Below, one piece after another: positions 24,117 through 31,604 of a stretch of 40,056 nucleotides of DNA (within the stretch, counting starts at the first letter, position 1; each line of letters opens with the position of its first letter). A program made the position numbers and the translations under genes. The stretch spans positions 1 to 40,056 of the forward strand of contig JAJFTY010000193.1 of NCBI GenBank assembly GCA_021372695.1. Reading direction: 5' to 3'. The notes under the pieces are model-generated. The model saw only the letters and a list, made by a program, of their open reading frames with translations. It did no database searches and was not told the DNA's origin. The stretch is from Deltaproteobacteria bacterium. Lineage in GTDB: Bacteria > Desulfobacterota > Syntrophia > Syntrophales > UBA5619.

Positions 24117-24182
24117 ATCCCGGAAATCGCGGCGGCGATGCCGTCCGGCACCACCCGCAGCCCGCCCTCAGGAGGAACGAAA

Positions 24183-24953
24183 ATGACAGGCAGCGAACTC
24201 TTCGACCTCACCGGCAAGGTTGCCTTGATCACCGGCGCGACCCAGGGGATCGGGCTCGCCATCGCGCGGGGGCTGGGGCAGGCCGGGGCCCGGGTCGTCA
24301 TCAATGCCCGGAACGCCGGGAAACTGGAACGCGCCTTGGCGACGCTGGCGCAGGAGGGCCTCACGGTCTCGGGCTGCCTTTTCGATCTGCAGGAGAGCGT
24401 CCAGGTCCGCAAGCGGGTCGCAGCGCTGGAGCAGGAAGTCGGCGGGATCGACATCCTGGTGAACAACGCGGGAATCCAGCGGCGGAGCCCCCTGGAGCAG
24501 TTCGACGAAAAGGTGTGGCGCGAGGTGCTGGACATCAACCTCACCGGGCTCTTCCTGGTGACGCAGCAGGTCGTCCAGGGGATGATCGCGCGGAAATCGG
24601 GAAAGATCATCAACATCTGTTCGGTCATGTCCGAGGTGTCGCGTCCGACTATCGGGGCCTACACCGCAGCCAAGGGCGCGGTGAAGCAGCTCACCAAGTC
24701 CATGGCCGTCGAGTGGGCGAAGCACAACATCCAGGCAAACGGCATCGGTCCGGGCTACATCCTGACGGAGATGAACCGGCCGCTCATCGAAGACCCGAAG
24801 TTCGACGCCTGGGTGTGCGCCCGCACCCCGGCCGGCCGCTGGGGCGATCCCGCCGAACTGGTCGGCACGGCCGTGTTCCTGGCCTCCCGCGCCTCCGATT
24901 TCGTCAATGGGCAGATCATCTACGTGGATGGAGGCATCCTGGCATCGTTGTGA
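24183..24953 (+). CDS. SDR-family oxidoreductase (gluconate 5-dehydrogenase-like)
   Basis: Classical short-chain dehydrogenase of 256 residues. Cofactor loop TGATQGIG (17-24), NNAG (94-97), catalytic Ser 147 and YTAAK (Tyr 160, Lys 164), C-terminal NGQIIYVDGG. Arg at position 43 (NAR) suggests NADP(H). Closest in style to gluconate 5-dehydrogenase or 2-deoxygluconate dehydrogenase, which act on sugar acids, so a polyhydroxy cyclic acid is a reasonable substrate. AGGAGG lies six bases before the ATG. It is third in the unusual AroC-like/AroA-like cluster (66-base gap). A 99-base copy of its 3' end lies at 31178-31276. Confidence 0.92.
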   Translation: MTGSELFDLTGKVALITGATQGIGLAIARGLGQAGARVVINARNAGKLERALATLAQEGLTVSGCLFDLQESVQVRKRVAALEQEVGGIDILVNNAGIQRRSPLEQFDEKVWREVLDINLTGLFLVTQQVVQGMIARKSGKIINICSVMSEVSRPTIGAYTAAKGAVKQLTKSMAVEWAKHNIQANGIGPGYILTEMNRPLIEDPKFDAWVCARTPAGRWGDPAELVGTAVFLASRASDFVNGQIIYVDGGILASL

Positions 24954-25012
24954 TGCTGCCCGGCGGCCGATCTCACCGGACGCGCCTCTCTTCGGAAAAT
25001 GAGAACCAAAAC

Positions 25013-25582
25013 ATGAAAAAGGCACTTCTTCTCATTGGGAGCCCTCGGAAGAGGGGCAGCACTGCGGTACTTTCAGCGGAAGCTGAGAGAGCACTGAGAG
25101 GAATGGGCGTTGAAACGGCGACGTTCTTCTTCAACGACCTGAATATCAAGGGGTGCCAGGCCTGCTATCACTGCAAGAGGAACGATGTCGCCGAATGCGC
25201 CATCAAGGACGACATGCAGATGGTCTATCATTCCATGCGCGAATCCGACGGAATCATCGTTGCCGCCCCGATCTATTTCGGCGGCGTCACCGCCCAGACC
25301 AAGGCATGGCTGGATCGCCTCTTTCCGTACATCGGCATCAACCTGAGCCCGAAGATGCCGGCGGGAAAGAAGATCTCCTTCATCTTCACGCAGAATCAGC
25401 CGGATGAACGGTTGTTTGAAACACCCGTCAGAACATTCATGCAGATGGTCGGGCTGACCGGGCTCTCCGTTAAGGATCATATGCTTGCCTGTGACCTCGA
25501 CGCCGGGATCAAACCGCCGGTTGAAGGGAGGAAGGATCTCATGGAGCGGGCGTACCGGATTGGAAAGGAGCTGCTCGGGTAA
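25013..25582 (+). CDS. NAD(P)H-dependent FMN reductase / iron-sulfur flavoprotein family
   Basis: Flavodoxin-like protein of 189 residues. The FMN phosphate loop is GSPRKRGST (9-17), and the second flavin contact is APIYFGGVTAQTK. Four cysteines (48, 51, 54, 62) follow the pattern CX2CX2CX7C, as in the compact cluster motif of the Isf family, though many relatives with this pattern lack a cluster. The usual role is supplying electrons or reduced flavin. It lies 59 bases after the SDR in the same direction. Chorismate synthases need reduced FMN, so placement in the cluster with the AroC-like protein suggests it is the flavin-reducing partner (inference). Confidence 0.88.
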   Translation: MKKALLLIGSPRKRGSTAVLSAEAERALRGMGVETATFFFNDLNIKGCQACYHCKRNDVAECAIKDDMQMVYHSMRESDGIIVAAPIYFGGVTAQTKAWLDRLFPYIGINLSPKMPAGKKISFIFTQNQPDERLFETPVRTFMQMVGLTGLSVKDHMLACDLDAGIKPPVEGRKDLMERAYRIGKELLG

Positions 25583-25670
25583 AAGGCGATCGGCACGATC
25601 CTCCCGTCGAAAACGAACGGCACATGACAGGCCAGGGAGGAAATCAGCGGACGCGACCGCCGTCCGTCCC

Positions 25671-25934
25671 CCATTCTTTTCTTGATATTCCTTCGGCCTG
25701 CGTGTATCGTCTGCCAACATTGGCACAAGTGCTTTCCCGTTTTCCGCTGTCCCTCTGATCCTTCGATCCTCGTTGTTGCAGTTGATCCCCGGCCCGGATT
25801 CAAGGCCGCCGCAGACAGTCGAACATCGAAAGCCGCGGGCGTCTCACACTCCCCGGGCTGATAGTCCCCGTTCTCCGCAACCCTCATGACGGGAAAGGAC
25901 AATCCTTCGCGGGCAAGCGATCTTCCCGACGAGC
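25671..25934. repeat. Degenerate dispersed repeat, copy 1
   Basis: First of three related segments (others 27469-27759 and 37180-37430). Shared words include CTTGATATTC-like, CGTGTATCGTCTGCCAACA, CACAAG-GCTTTCC, TTTTCCGCTGT and, at the far end, TCCTTCG-GGCAAGC-TCTTCCC. On the minus strand all copies can be read as a similar Lys/Glu/Arg-rich peptide (here ending LADDTRRPKEYQEKN). It fills most of the gap between the flavoprotein gene and the exported amidohydrolase gene; the remainder of 25583-25979 holds only a ribosome site. Confidence 0.7.
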
Positions 25935-25979
25935 GCTGTCGGGTTCCCTCGTGGACCCAAACCAAACAAAGGAGGCGTT

Positions 25980-27269
25980 ATGCAAAGATCGAAAGTTTTC
26001 ATTCTGATCGCGGTATTTTCCATGTTGTCGGCATTCATGGCTTGTGCCGTTTGGGCGGATTCAAGAGAGGTCACCGCCGCCATCGACGCGGCGAGCCAAA
26101 GCTGCCGGGGGGTCTCCCAGCAAATCTGGGAATTCAAGGAACTCGGCCAGCAGGAGTTCAAAAGCTCGGCCTTGCTGAAGGAGGAACTGACGAAGCTCGG
26201 ATACAGGGTGACGGGCGATCTGAAAGTTCCCGCCGACCTGGTCAAGGACGGCATCGCCAGGACCGCCTTCAAGGCCGAGATGGCCGGAAACGGCCCCGGT
26301 CCCACGGTGACGCTCATGCTGGAGTACGATGCCCTGGCCAACGGCCATTCCTGCGGCCACAACCTGATTGCCACTTCGGGGCTGATGGCGGCGGCGGGTC
26401 TGGCCAAGGTCATGAAAGAGACCCCGGGCCGGGTCGTTGTCATCGGTACGCCCGATGAGGAGCGGGGTTCTCTGGGCGGGGGCAAGGTCGCCCTGCTCGA
26501 AGGCGGTCACTTCGACGGCTCCGACGTGGTGTTCATCACGCACGATGCGGACCGGTGGAGCCTGGATCAGCGGTTTCTCGCCATGAAGCGGGCCGGCTTC
26601 ACCTTCAAAGGCAAGTCCGCCCACGCGGCTGCCGCGCCCCACAAGGGGGTCAATGCCCTGCGCGGCGTTCTGCTCACGTTCAATTGTGTCGACAACCTGC
26701 GCGAGCATCTGCGCCAGGATGTGCGCATCCACGGCATCGTCTCCAAGGGCGGCGCCGTGGTGAACGTTGTGCCGGAACTGGCCCAGGCCGAGTTTGCCTG
26801 CAGGGCCCTCGATACGGCCACCATGGAAAGCGCCTACACCAGGATCGTCAACTGCGCCAAGGCAGCCGAACTCGGCACGGGCACGACGCTCGAGTTCAAG
26901 GAGCCCCGGGTCGCCCTCAAGGCGACCGTCGCGGTCCCGGCCCTGCTCGAAACGGTTCACGACAACCTGAAGACCCTCGGGATCGCCGACAATCAGTTCA
27001 AGGAGTTCGAGGAGTTGGCCTCGTCCGACCTGGGCATGGTCAGCTACTCCTATCCGACCGTGAATCTCTGGTTCAAAGTCGCCCCGGAAGGCACGGCATT
27101 GCACTCCGACGCGCTGCGCGAGGCGGCGAACTCCGATGATGGCTGGAAGGCCGCGGTGCTCGCCGGCAAAGCCGTGGCGCTGTCGGCCTACGAGATGCTG
27201 ACGAACCCGGCCAAGCTGAAGGCCGTCCAGGATAGCTTCAAGGAAGCGAAGGCGCGTGAAGCAAAGTAG
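25980..27269 (+). CDS. Exported M20-family amidohydrolase (AbgB-like)
   Basis: A 429-residue metallo-amidohydrolase of family M20D with a signal peptide (core VFILIAVFSMLSAFMACAV; cleavage after VWA, or lipidation at Cys 22 through a poor lipobox). Metal-site residues: EYDALANGHSCGHN (115-128; Cys 125 and His 127 as in the CGHN type), PDEERG with the catalytic Glu pair (160-161), and THDAD (His 188). The GHSCGHN form is typical of aminobenzoyl-glutamate hydrolase-like members rather than classical amino acid deacylases. It would hydrolyse an amide outside the cytoplasm; most relatives are cytoplasmic, so the signal is unusual. AAAGGAGG precedes the ATG. It lies downstream of the AroC-like cluster but is separated by a repeat, so co-transcription is doubtful. 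Confidence 0.9.
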   Translation: MQRSKVFILIAVFSMLSAFMACAVWADSREVTAAIDAASQSCRGVSQQIWEFKELGQQEFKSSALLKEELTKLGYRVTGDLKVPADLVKDGIARTAFKAEMAGNGPGPTVTLMLEYDALANGHSCGHNLIATSGLMAAAGLAKVMKETPGRVVVIGTPDEERGSLGGGKVALLEGGHFDGSDVVFITHDADRWSLDQRFLAMKRAGFTFKGKSAHAAAAPHKGVNALRGVLLTFNCVDNLREHLRQDVRIHGIVSKGGAVVNVVPELAQAEFACRALDTATMESAYTRIVNCAKAAELGTGTTLEFKEPRVALKATVAVPALLETVHDNLKTLGIADNQFKEFEELASSDLGMVSYSYPTVNLWFKVAPEGTALHSDALREAANSDDGWKAAVLAGKAVALSAYEMLTNPAKLKAVQDSFKEAKAREAK

Positions 27270-27284
27270 GTAATTTGGGGAAAA

Positions 27285-27321
27285 GCGGATCTCCCTGCGG
27301 CTTGCCGCGGGAGGATCCCGC
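27285..27321 (+). terminator. Long imperfect GC hairpin after the amidohydrolase
   Basis: GCGGATCTCCCTGCGGC and GCCGCGGGAGGATCCCGC form a strong stem with small bulges, starting 15 bases after the stop. There is no T-tract, so termination is only likely, not clear. Confidence 0.45.
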
Positions 27322-27468
27322 CAAATGAAAATGTAAGCGCCTCTCGGAGATCTCTTTATGGTATCGTATAGATAAGTCTGTTCGCCGCGGCGAACTGAAA
27401 AAATTTCCTGGCCGTCTCGGGTGGCTGGGGGAACGGGCGCGGGGCGCCCACCTCCCATTTTTCTCCTG

Positions 27469-27759
27469 TTATTTTTTCTTGATCTTCCCATGCCTCGCGT
27501 GTATGTTCTGCCAACGTTGACACAACCGCTTTCCACTTTTCCGCTGTTCGATTGATCCATCGTTCCCCATCGCTGCCGTTCTTCCCGGCCCGGTTTTGGG
27601 GCCGTCGCAGATACTTGACGACCTCATGAAGAGTCATATTCCTCTCCCTCGCGGGAGGTATGACCTTAACCGTGTATCTCCCCTCCCCTCGCGGGAGGGG
27701 ATGAAGGGGAGGGGGAGAGAGTAGGATCCTTCGATGGCAAGCTGTCTTCCCAACCAGCT
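27469..27759. repeat. Degenerate dispersed repeat, copy 2
   Basis: Shares with copies 1 and 3 the words TTTTTTCTTGATCTTCCC, CTGCCAACGTTGACACAA, CGCTTTCCACTTTTCCGCTGT and, at its far end, GGATCCTTCGATGGCAAGC. The minus strand reads MTLHEVVKYLRRPQ, then RTAEKWKAVVSTLAEHTRE, related to the peptide readings of the other copies. It is interrupted by CCTCCC/GGGAGG palindromes. With the hairpin at 27285-27321 it accounts for most of the 584-base gap before the beta-helix gene. Confidence 0.7.
27641..27716. repeat. CCCTCGCGGG palindromes
   Basis: CCTCTCCCTCGCGGGAGG (27641-27658) and CCCCTCCCC-TCGC-GGGAGGGG (27680-27700), followed by AAGGGGAGGGGGAG. Strong stems of a widespread REP-like type, inserted inside repeat copy 2. 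Confidence 0.65.
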
Positions 27760-27853
27760 TTATCAGGTGCCGCTGGCCGAGCTCCAGCCCGATGAGATCG
27801 ATCATATCTGGGCGACGATACATTTTGCTGATCAACTAATAAGGAGGGATCAT

Positions 27854-29197
27854 ATGAAAAGAGGTTCGGTTATTCTGCTTTTAGCATTGATGTCCCTGTT
27901 TTTTCCTTTTACCGGCTTCGCTTATGTTATCGGCGATGTCAACTCGGATAACCGGGTCGATCTGACCGAGGCCATCAACGCCCTGCAAGTGACCGGCGGC
28001 GTGAGGACGCCCTTATCCGCGAGCGCGACGATCAATGTGCCGGCCGATATCCCGACCATCCAACAGGCCATCGATGCCGCAAAATCGGGCGACATCATCA
28101 ACGTTGCCGCAGGGACTTACACTGGAGCCCTGACCGTCGCCAACAAGGCCCTGACCATTCAGGGAGCCGGCAAAGCATCGACGATCATCACCAGCGGAAG
28201 CACGAGCACCACTGCACTGACCGTTGACGGCGCCAGAATGATTGTCGTCTCCGGCATCACCCTGAAGGATAGCTATACAGGCATCCTGGCCATGCGGGGA
28301 GCCGCCGTGGAGGTGACGAACGCCATCGTCCAAGGAGCAAATTACAGGGGCATCCTGATTATCGATAACGCGACGGCCAAACTCACCGACGTGACGGTAC
28401 AGCAAAACAGTGGTCATGGGATTCATGTCACGAGGAGTTCCAGCATTACGCTTTCCGGCACCGTGACCAGCAGCTACAATACATCTCGTGGAATCGAGAT
28501 TTCGCAAAGCTCCAGCATCCACCTGTCCAATGCCATCGTAACGGTCAACAACAACGGGGACCGCGGGATCAATCTGATCAACAATTCCGCTCTCCTCGAA
28601 GAGAAATCATCCCTAACGGTGCAGGACAACGGCGGGTCATACGGCGTCTATGTCCTCAGCGGGTCCTCTTTTCTGATGCAAAACAACGCAACGCTCCTGA
28701 GCGAAAGGAACGCCATCGGCATCCGAGCCGCGTCTGCAGCCAGCCTATGGACGAATGATACATCGCAGATCACCATTCGTGCCTGCGGAACAGGCCTGTC
28801 CATTAAAGACGGATCCAACGCTCAGCTCAGTGGCACCCTCACTGTGGAAAACACCACTGGGACAGGGTCCGGTGTTCAGATGGATAGAAATTCAAGTTTA
28901 CAGATGAATAATAGTTTGCTGATCTCGAACGATGTGGTCGGTAATGGCGTTGGCATCTCCATGACGTCAGGCGCTCAGATAGCTTTTACACCGTTTCCCC
29001 AACAAACGATAGTAATCCAGAATAACAATACCGGAATATGGGCGTCGGACGGCTCTATCGGCGGAAGCGGTTCCGTTACCATCAAAAATAATGTCAATGA
29101 CCTTAACGTAAATTTCGGAAGCAAGGTCAGCCTGCCGGCGGGTTCTTACGGAACCTGCACGACTGACGGAACAGTTCTGGGCATCACCTGTCCTTGA
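27854..29197 (+). CDS. Exported right-handed beta-helix protein with N-terminal dockerin-like loop
   Basis: A 447-residue protein starting at the ATG after AAGGAGGGATCAT. Signal peptide about 1-25 (SVILLLALMSLFFPFTGFA). A single calcium-loop motif, GDVNSDNRVDLTEAINALQ, stands directly after the signal. A parallel beta-helix of pectate-lyase/NosD type follows: IPTIQQAIDAAKSGDIINVAA, then repeated short Asn/Ser/Thr/Ile-rich coils such as ITLKDSYTGI. The dockerin-like loop is N-terminal here but C-terminal in the other exported proteins of the window. No catalytic residues can be assigned; polysaccharide binding or cleavage is possible. An in-frame ATG at 27734 inside the repeat has no ribosome site and would block the signal peptide. 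Confidence 0.87.
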   Translation: MKRGSVILLLALMSLFFPFTGFAYVIGDVNSDNRVDLTEAINALQVTGGVRTPLSASATINVPADIPTIQQAIDAAKSGDIINVAAGTYTGALTVANKALTIQGAGKASTIITSGSTSTTALTVDGARMIVVSGITLKDSYTGILAMRGAAVEVTNAIVQGANYRGILIIDNATAKLTDVTVQQNSGHGIHVTRSSSITLSGTVTSSYNTSRGIEISQSSSIHLSNAIVTVNNNGDRGINLINNSALLEEKSSLTVQDNGGSYGVYVLSGSSFLMQNNATLLSERNAIGIRAASAASLWTNDTSQITIRACGTGLSIKDGSNAQLSGTLTVENTTGTGSGVQMDRNSSLQMNNSLLISNDVVGNGVGISMTSGAQIAFTPFPQQTIVIQNNNTGIWASDGSIGGSGSVTIKNNVNDLNVNFGSKVSLPAGSYGTCTTDGTVLGITCP

Positions 29198-29205
29198 TTC
29201 TGCAA

Positions 29206-29251
29206 AAACAGGGACAGATACGGACCAAGACCGGCGTATCAGTCCCTGTTT
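29206..29251 (+). terminator. Hairpin after the beta-helix gene (REP/terminator-like)
   Basis: AAACAGGGAC (29206-29215) pairs perfectly with GTCCCTGTTT (29242-29251). After one mismatch the stem continues as GATACG/CGTATC. It begins eight bases after the stop. The T-run is short. The remaining bases to 29433 show no gene. Confidence 0.6.
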
Positions 29252-29433
29252 CAGAAGCCCTGTATTCGTACGGGTGGTTGCCGCGAGGGCTGACGATTCA
29301 GACAAGAAGAGAACGGTTGAAATCTGCGACAAAATCGAACGGACGTCCCTTGCCGATCTCAAGTGTGCCACGACGTTGCAGAAGAGCTCTATCGCCCTGC
29401 CGGGAGCCAGCGGGCGTTCCAATCCGCCCCGGG

Positions 29434-30114
29434 TCAGGCTGCCGGATTCATCTTGCGTGCCTGCTCGTACTGCTCGGCAAAGTATTTTCTGACCTTGGCC
29501 GGGTCGAAATCGAGGAAGGTGCCGCCGCTTTCGAAATGCTGGATGAATACCCTGCCGACGGCATACGTGAGCGCGCCGCTGGCCGCCGGGATGGTCGCAA
29601 GCGATACGAGACCGACGATGGGGATGAGCCTCGCCATGCTGCCGGCAATCAGGCCAGCATAGATGCCGCCGACCAGAGCGGCCACGAGTGACTTCGCCCT
29701 CTCCCCGGAGTAGTTCAGGCCGTAGAGCGTGCAGAGCTTCTTGAGCATCCGCGACTGAAGCACCGTAACGGCAAGCAGGTCGAAGCAGGGGATGGGCGCG
29801 AGGCCCGCACCGGCGGAGAAGAGCATGTACTTGCGGACGAGGCGGAGCGCCTCCTGCTGCCTGTCGCCCTGGGCCGGCGTGGCGATCGCTCCCTGTGGCC
29901 ACCCGGCCTCCTGAGGCGGAAGAACAGCGCGCTCCTCCCCCTGCCTGGCCCCCTCGGTCGGAAGGGCGATCCGTTCCCCCCGCGGCGAGCCCATGATGCC
30001 CGTTTCGGCAGCGGCCTCGGGGGGTTCAGGCGCCTCTTCGTAGACGCGCCGCCGGGTGCGCTTGATCTTGATCGTACCGGCCGGCACTGCTTTGTCATCC
30101 GTATCATCCGCCAT
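29434..30114 (-). CDS. DUF697 membrane protein
   Basis: A 226-residue protein. Residues 1-85 are polar and disordered-looking (basic KIKRTRRRVYE, then Pro/Glu/Gly-rich). Residues about 88-210 match DUF697 (YcjF-like): RKYMLFSAGAGLAPIPCFD, VLQSRMLKKLCTLYG, and a pair of hydrophobic segments (ALVGGIYAGLIAGSM, LIPIVGLVSLATIPAASGAL). It ends KYFAEQYEQARK. DUF697 domains often accompany GTPases at the inner membrane. It starts three bases after the ParA-like gene, so the two form one transcription unit. Role unknown; membrane anchoring or positioning with the ParA-like ATPase is inferred. Confidence 0.85.
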   Translation of the reverse strand: MADDTDDKAVPAGTIKIKRTRRRVYEEAPEPPEAAAETGIMGSPRGERIALPTEGARQGEERAVLPPQEAGWPQGAIATPAQGDRQQEALRLVRKYMLFSAGAGLAPIPCFDLLAVTVLQSRMLKKLCTLYGLNYSGERAKSLVAALVGGIYAGLIAGSMARLIPIVGLVSLATIPAASGALTYAVGRVFIQHFESGGTFLDFDPAKVRKYFAEQYEQARKMNPAA

Positions 30115-30117
30115 GTT

Positions 30118-31152
30118 TCACCTCTCTCCGGCAAACCGTTCCAGACCCAGGATATCCCTTACGTAATCATCATAATCCTCTTTGGCCTGACTCTTCTTCG
30201 GGGAGGCGAATACCGTCTCCCTGCGGGCGAGCGCCTGGGAAAAGTCCGTACTCGTCCGGATCACCCGCGGGATGAAATAGGCGCCGTATTCGGCAGTCAG
30301 CCGCTGCAAGCCCTCGGCGGCAATCTTCTCCCGCCGGTCGAACTTCGTATAGAGTATCCTGATCAGGGGCTGCTTGAGGCCGAAGGTTTCGCAGATCGAG
30401 CCGATCTCTTTCAATGTCAGTTCGAGCCCCTTGAAGGAGAAAGCGTCGCTGTGGACCGGAATGACGATGATGTCCGCGGCGCAGATCGTCGAGATGACGG
30501 CGATGCCCAGGGAGGGAGGGCAGTCCACGAACACGGTGTCGAAACCGTTGGCCTTCAGGACTTCACACACGCCGCGCACGGCCCGCTTCTGCGAACTCGG
30601 GTTGATCAGGCTCGCGTCGAGCAGGGCGTTTTCCAGGGAGGAGGGCAGGATGTAGAGATGCTCCTGGATCTTTCGGATCGAGCCCACGGTCAGCTCCCCC
30701 GGGCTCTGCCAGACATCGTAGAAGATCGGGTCTTCCTCCCCGGGAAGCTGGTCCAGGGCCAGGGAAGAGGAGCCCTGGGGGTCGAGATCGATGATGCAGG
30801 TCTTGAAGCCGTACTGGCAGGCCCGGGTCGCCGCCGTGACCGTGCTCGTCGTCTTGCCGATGCCGCCCCGCATGTTGATGTGGGCGATGACCGTGAAGGG
30901 ATAGGCGAAACCGGACCGGGAAAGATATTGTCTGACTGCCGCCGGGCCGATTCCCTTCTTGCTGCCGCCCAGGGCGATGAGTTGCTCCGCATCGAAAGAG
31001 CGCCTCACATCGGCAGCATCGGCGCCCGAAAGCCGTGCGAGCTCGTCTGTCGTAAGCAGGTACTGGAAATGATGGTTGCCTTCTTCTTTCAAAAGGTGCT
31101 CCAGCCTTACGCGGATGTGCCTATACCTACTAAAAGGCCGACGATTTGGCAA
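30118..31152 (-). CDS. ParA/MinD-like ATPase with N-terminal winged-helix-like domain
   Basis: A 344-residue protein. Residues 30-80 resemble the DNA-binding N-terminus of plasmid ParA proteins (LTTDELARLSGADAADVRR, then QYLSRSGF). The ATPase begins at 85: the deviant Walker A reads RGGIGKTT (95-102), with Arg in place of the signature Lys of KGGxGKT; IDLDPQG follows (121-127), and VDCPPS is Walker B. It acts in partition or positioning of DNA or another cargo. No parB is near; the partner gene encodes a DUF697 membrane protein. The listed start is a TTG without a ribosome site, lying 26 bases from an SDR fragment, so the 5' end is uncertain and may have been altered by rearrangement. Confidence 0.82.
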   Translation of the reverse strand: MPNRRPFSRYRHIRVRLEHLLKEEGNHHFQYLLTTDELARLSGADAADVRRSFDAEQLIALGGSKKGIGPAAVRQYLSRSGFAYPFTVIAHINMRGGIGKTTSTVTAATRACQYGFKTCIIDLDPQGSSSLALDQLPGEEDPIFYDVWQSPGELTVGSIRKIQEHLYILPSSLENALLDASLINPSSQKRAVRGVCEVLKANGFDTVFVDCPPSLGIAVISTICAADIIVIPVHSDAFSFKGLELTLKEIGSICETFGLKQPLIRILYTKFDRREKIAAEGLQRLTAEYGAYFIPRVIRTSTDFSQALARRETVFASPKKSQAKEDYDDYVRDILGLERFAGER

Positions 31153-31177
31153 CCATTACTTCGCAATCCGGCCGGTC

Positions 31178-31276
31178 GAACCGGTCGGTACGGCCGTGTT
31201 CCTGGCCTCCCGGGCCTCCGATTTCGTCAATGGGCAGATCATCTACGTGGATGAAGCCCTCCTGGCGTCGCTGTGA
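31178..31276 (+). pseudogene. 3' fragment of an SDR gene
   Basis: These 99 bases match the last 33 codons of the SDR gene (24855-24953) at 91 of 99 positions, including the stop codon; the reading GTAVFLASRASDFVNGQIIYVD is unbroken. Upstream homology stops abruptly next to the ParA-like gene start. Evidence of a partial duplication or deletion between related copies. Confidence 0.85.
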
Positions 31277-31541
31277 CGTGGCCCGGTGGACAATTTCGCT
31301 GATGAGCGCCGCTTTTCAACCGGTTTTTCGGAAGAGTTTCGTTCTCCCGGTTTCGATCATATATAGTCGCGATAATAAATTTTACATCTTCCCCTGATAA
31401 TTTAACCTATGGAAAAATAAATGTATTTCTCGTAATCACTTCCCAGAGTCATAATATTACTGTCGGATATTTTTACAAATAGTGGATATACAAAAAGGCC
31501 TCATTGACTTAATTTGAAGCAATTGCAATATGTTGCAGATA
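31277..31541. other. AT-rich intergenic stretch
   Basis: Markedly AT-rich sequence between the SDR fragment and the PEP-CTERM gene. No gene seen. Its downstream end carries TGCAA-TATG-TTGCA (about 31524-31537), a small dyad just before the sigma-54 promoter. Confidence 0.4.
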
Positions 31542-31557
31542 GGGCACATTTCATGCA
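31542..31557 (+). promoter_or_regulatory. Sigma-54 (RpoN) promoter of the PEP-CTERM gene
   Basis: GGGCAC, five bases, ATGCA: GG (31543-31544) and GC (31555-31556) at the obligatory 10-base spacing, with nine of eleven matches to TGGCAC-N5-TTGCA. Transcription would start near 31568, about 37 bases before the ATG. PEP-CTERM genes are known to be often controlled by the PrsK/PrsR system with RpoN, which supports the call. Confidence 0.65.
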
Positions 31558-31604
31558 AGCCCATGCTCATCATATACCTGTAAATATAAAGAGGAGGATC
31601 AAAG

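Noticed and set aside
25980..27269. Amidohydrolase as a member of the AroC-like cluster operon
   Set aside because: A 397-base gap filled by repeat copy 1 separates it; the link through p-aminobenzoyl-type substrates is only a guess.
26061..27560. Long minus-strand frame (499 codons) opposite the amidohydrolase
   Set aside because: The coding strand shows all M20 metal motifs; the antisense reading has none.
27734..27853. Upstream ATG as start of the beta-helix protein
   Set aside because: It lies in repeat copy 2 without a ribosome site and would put 40 polar residues before the signal peptide; the ATG at 27854 follows AAGGAGG.
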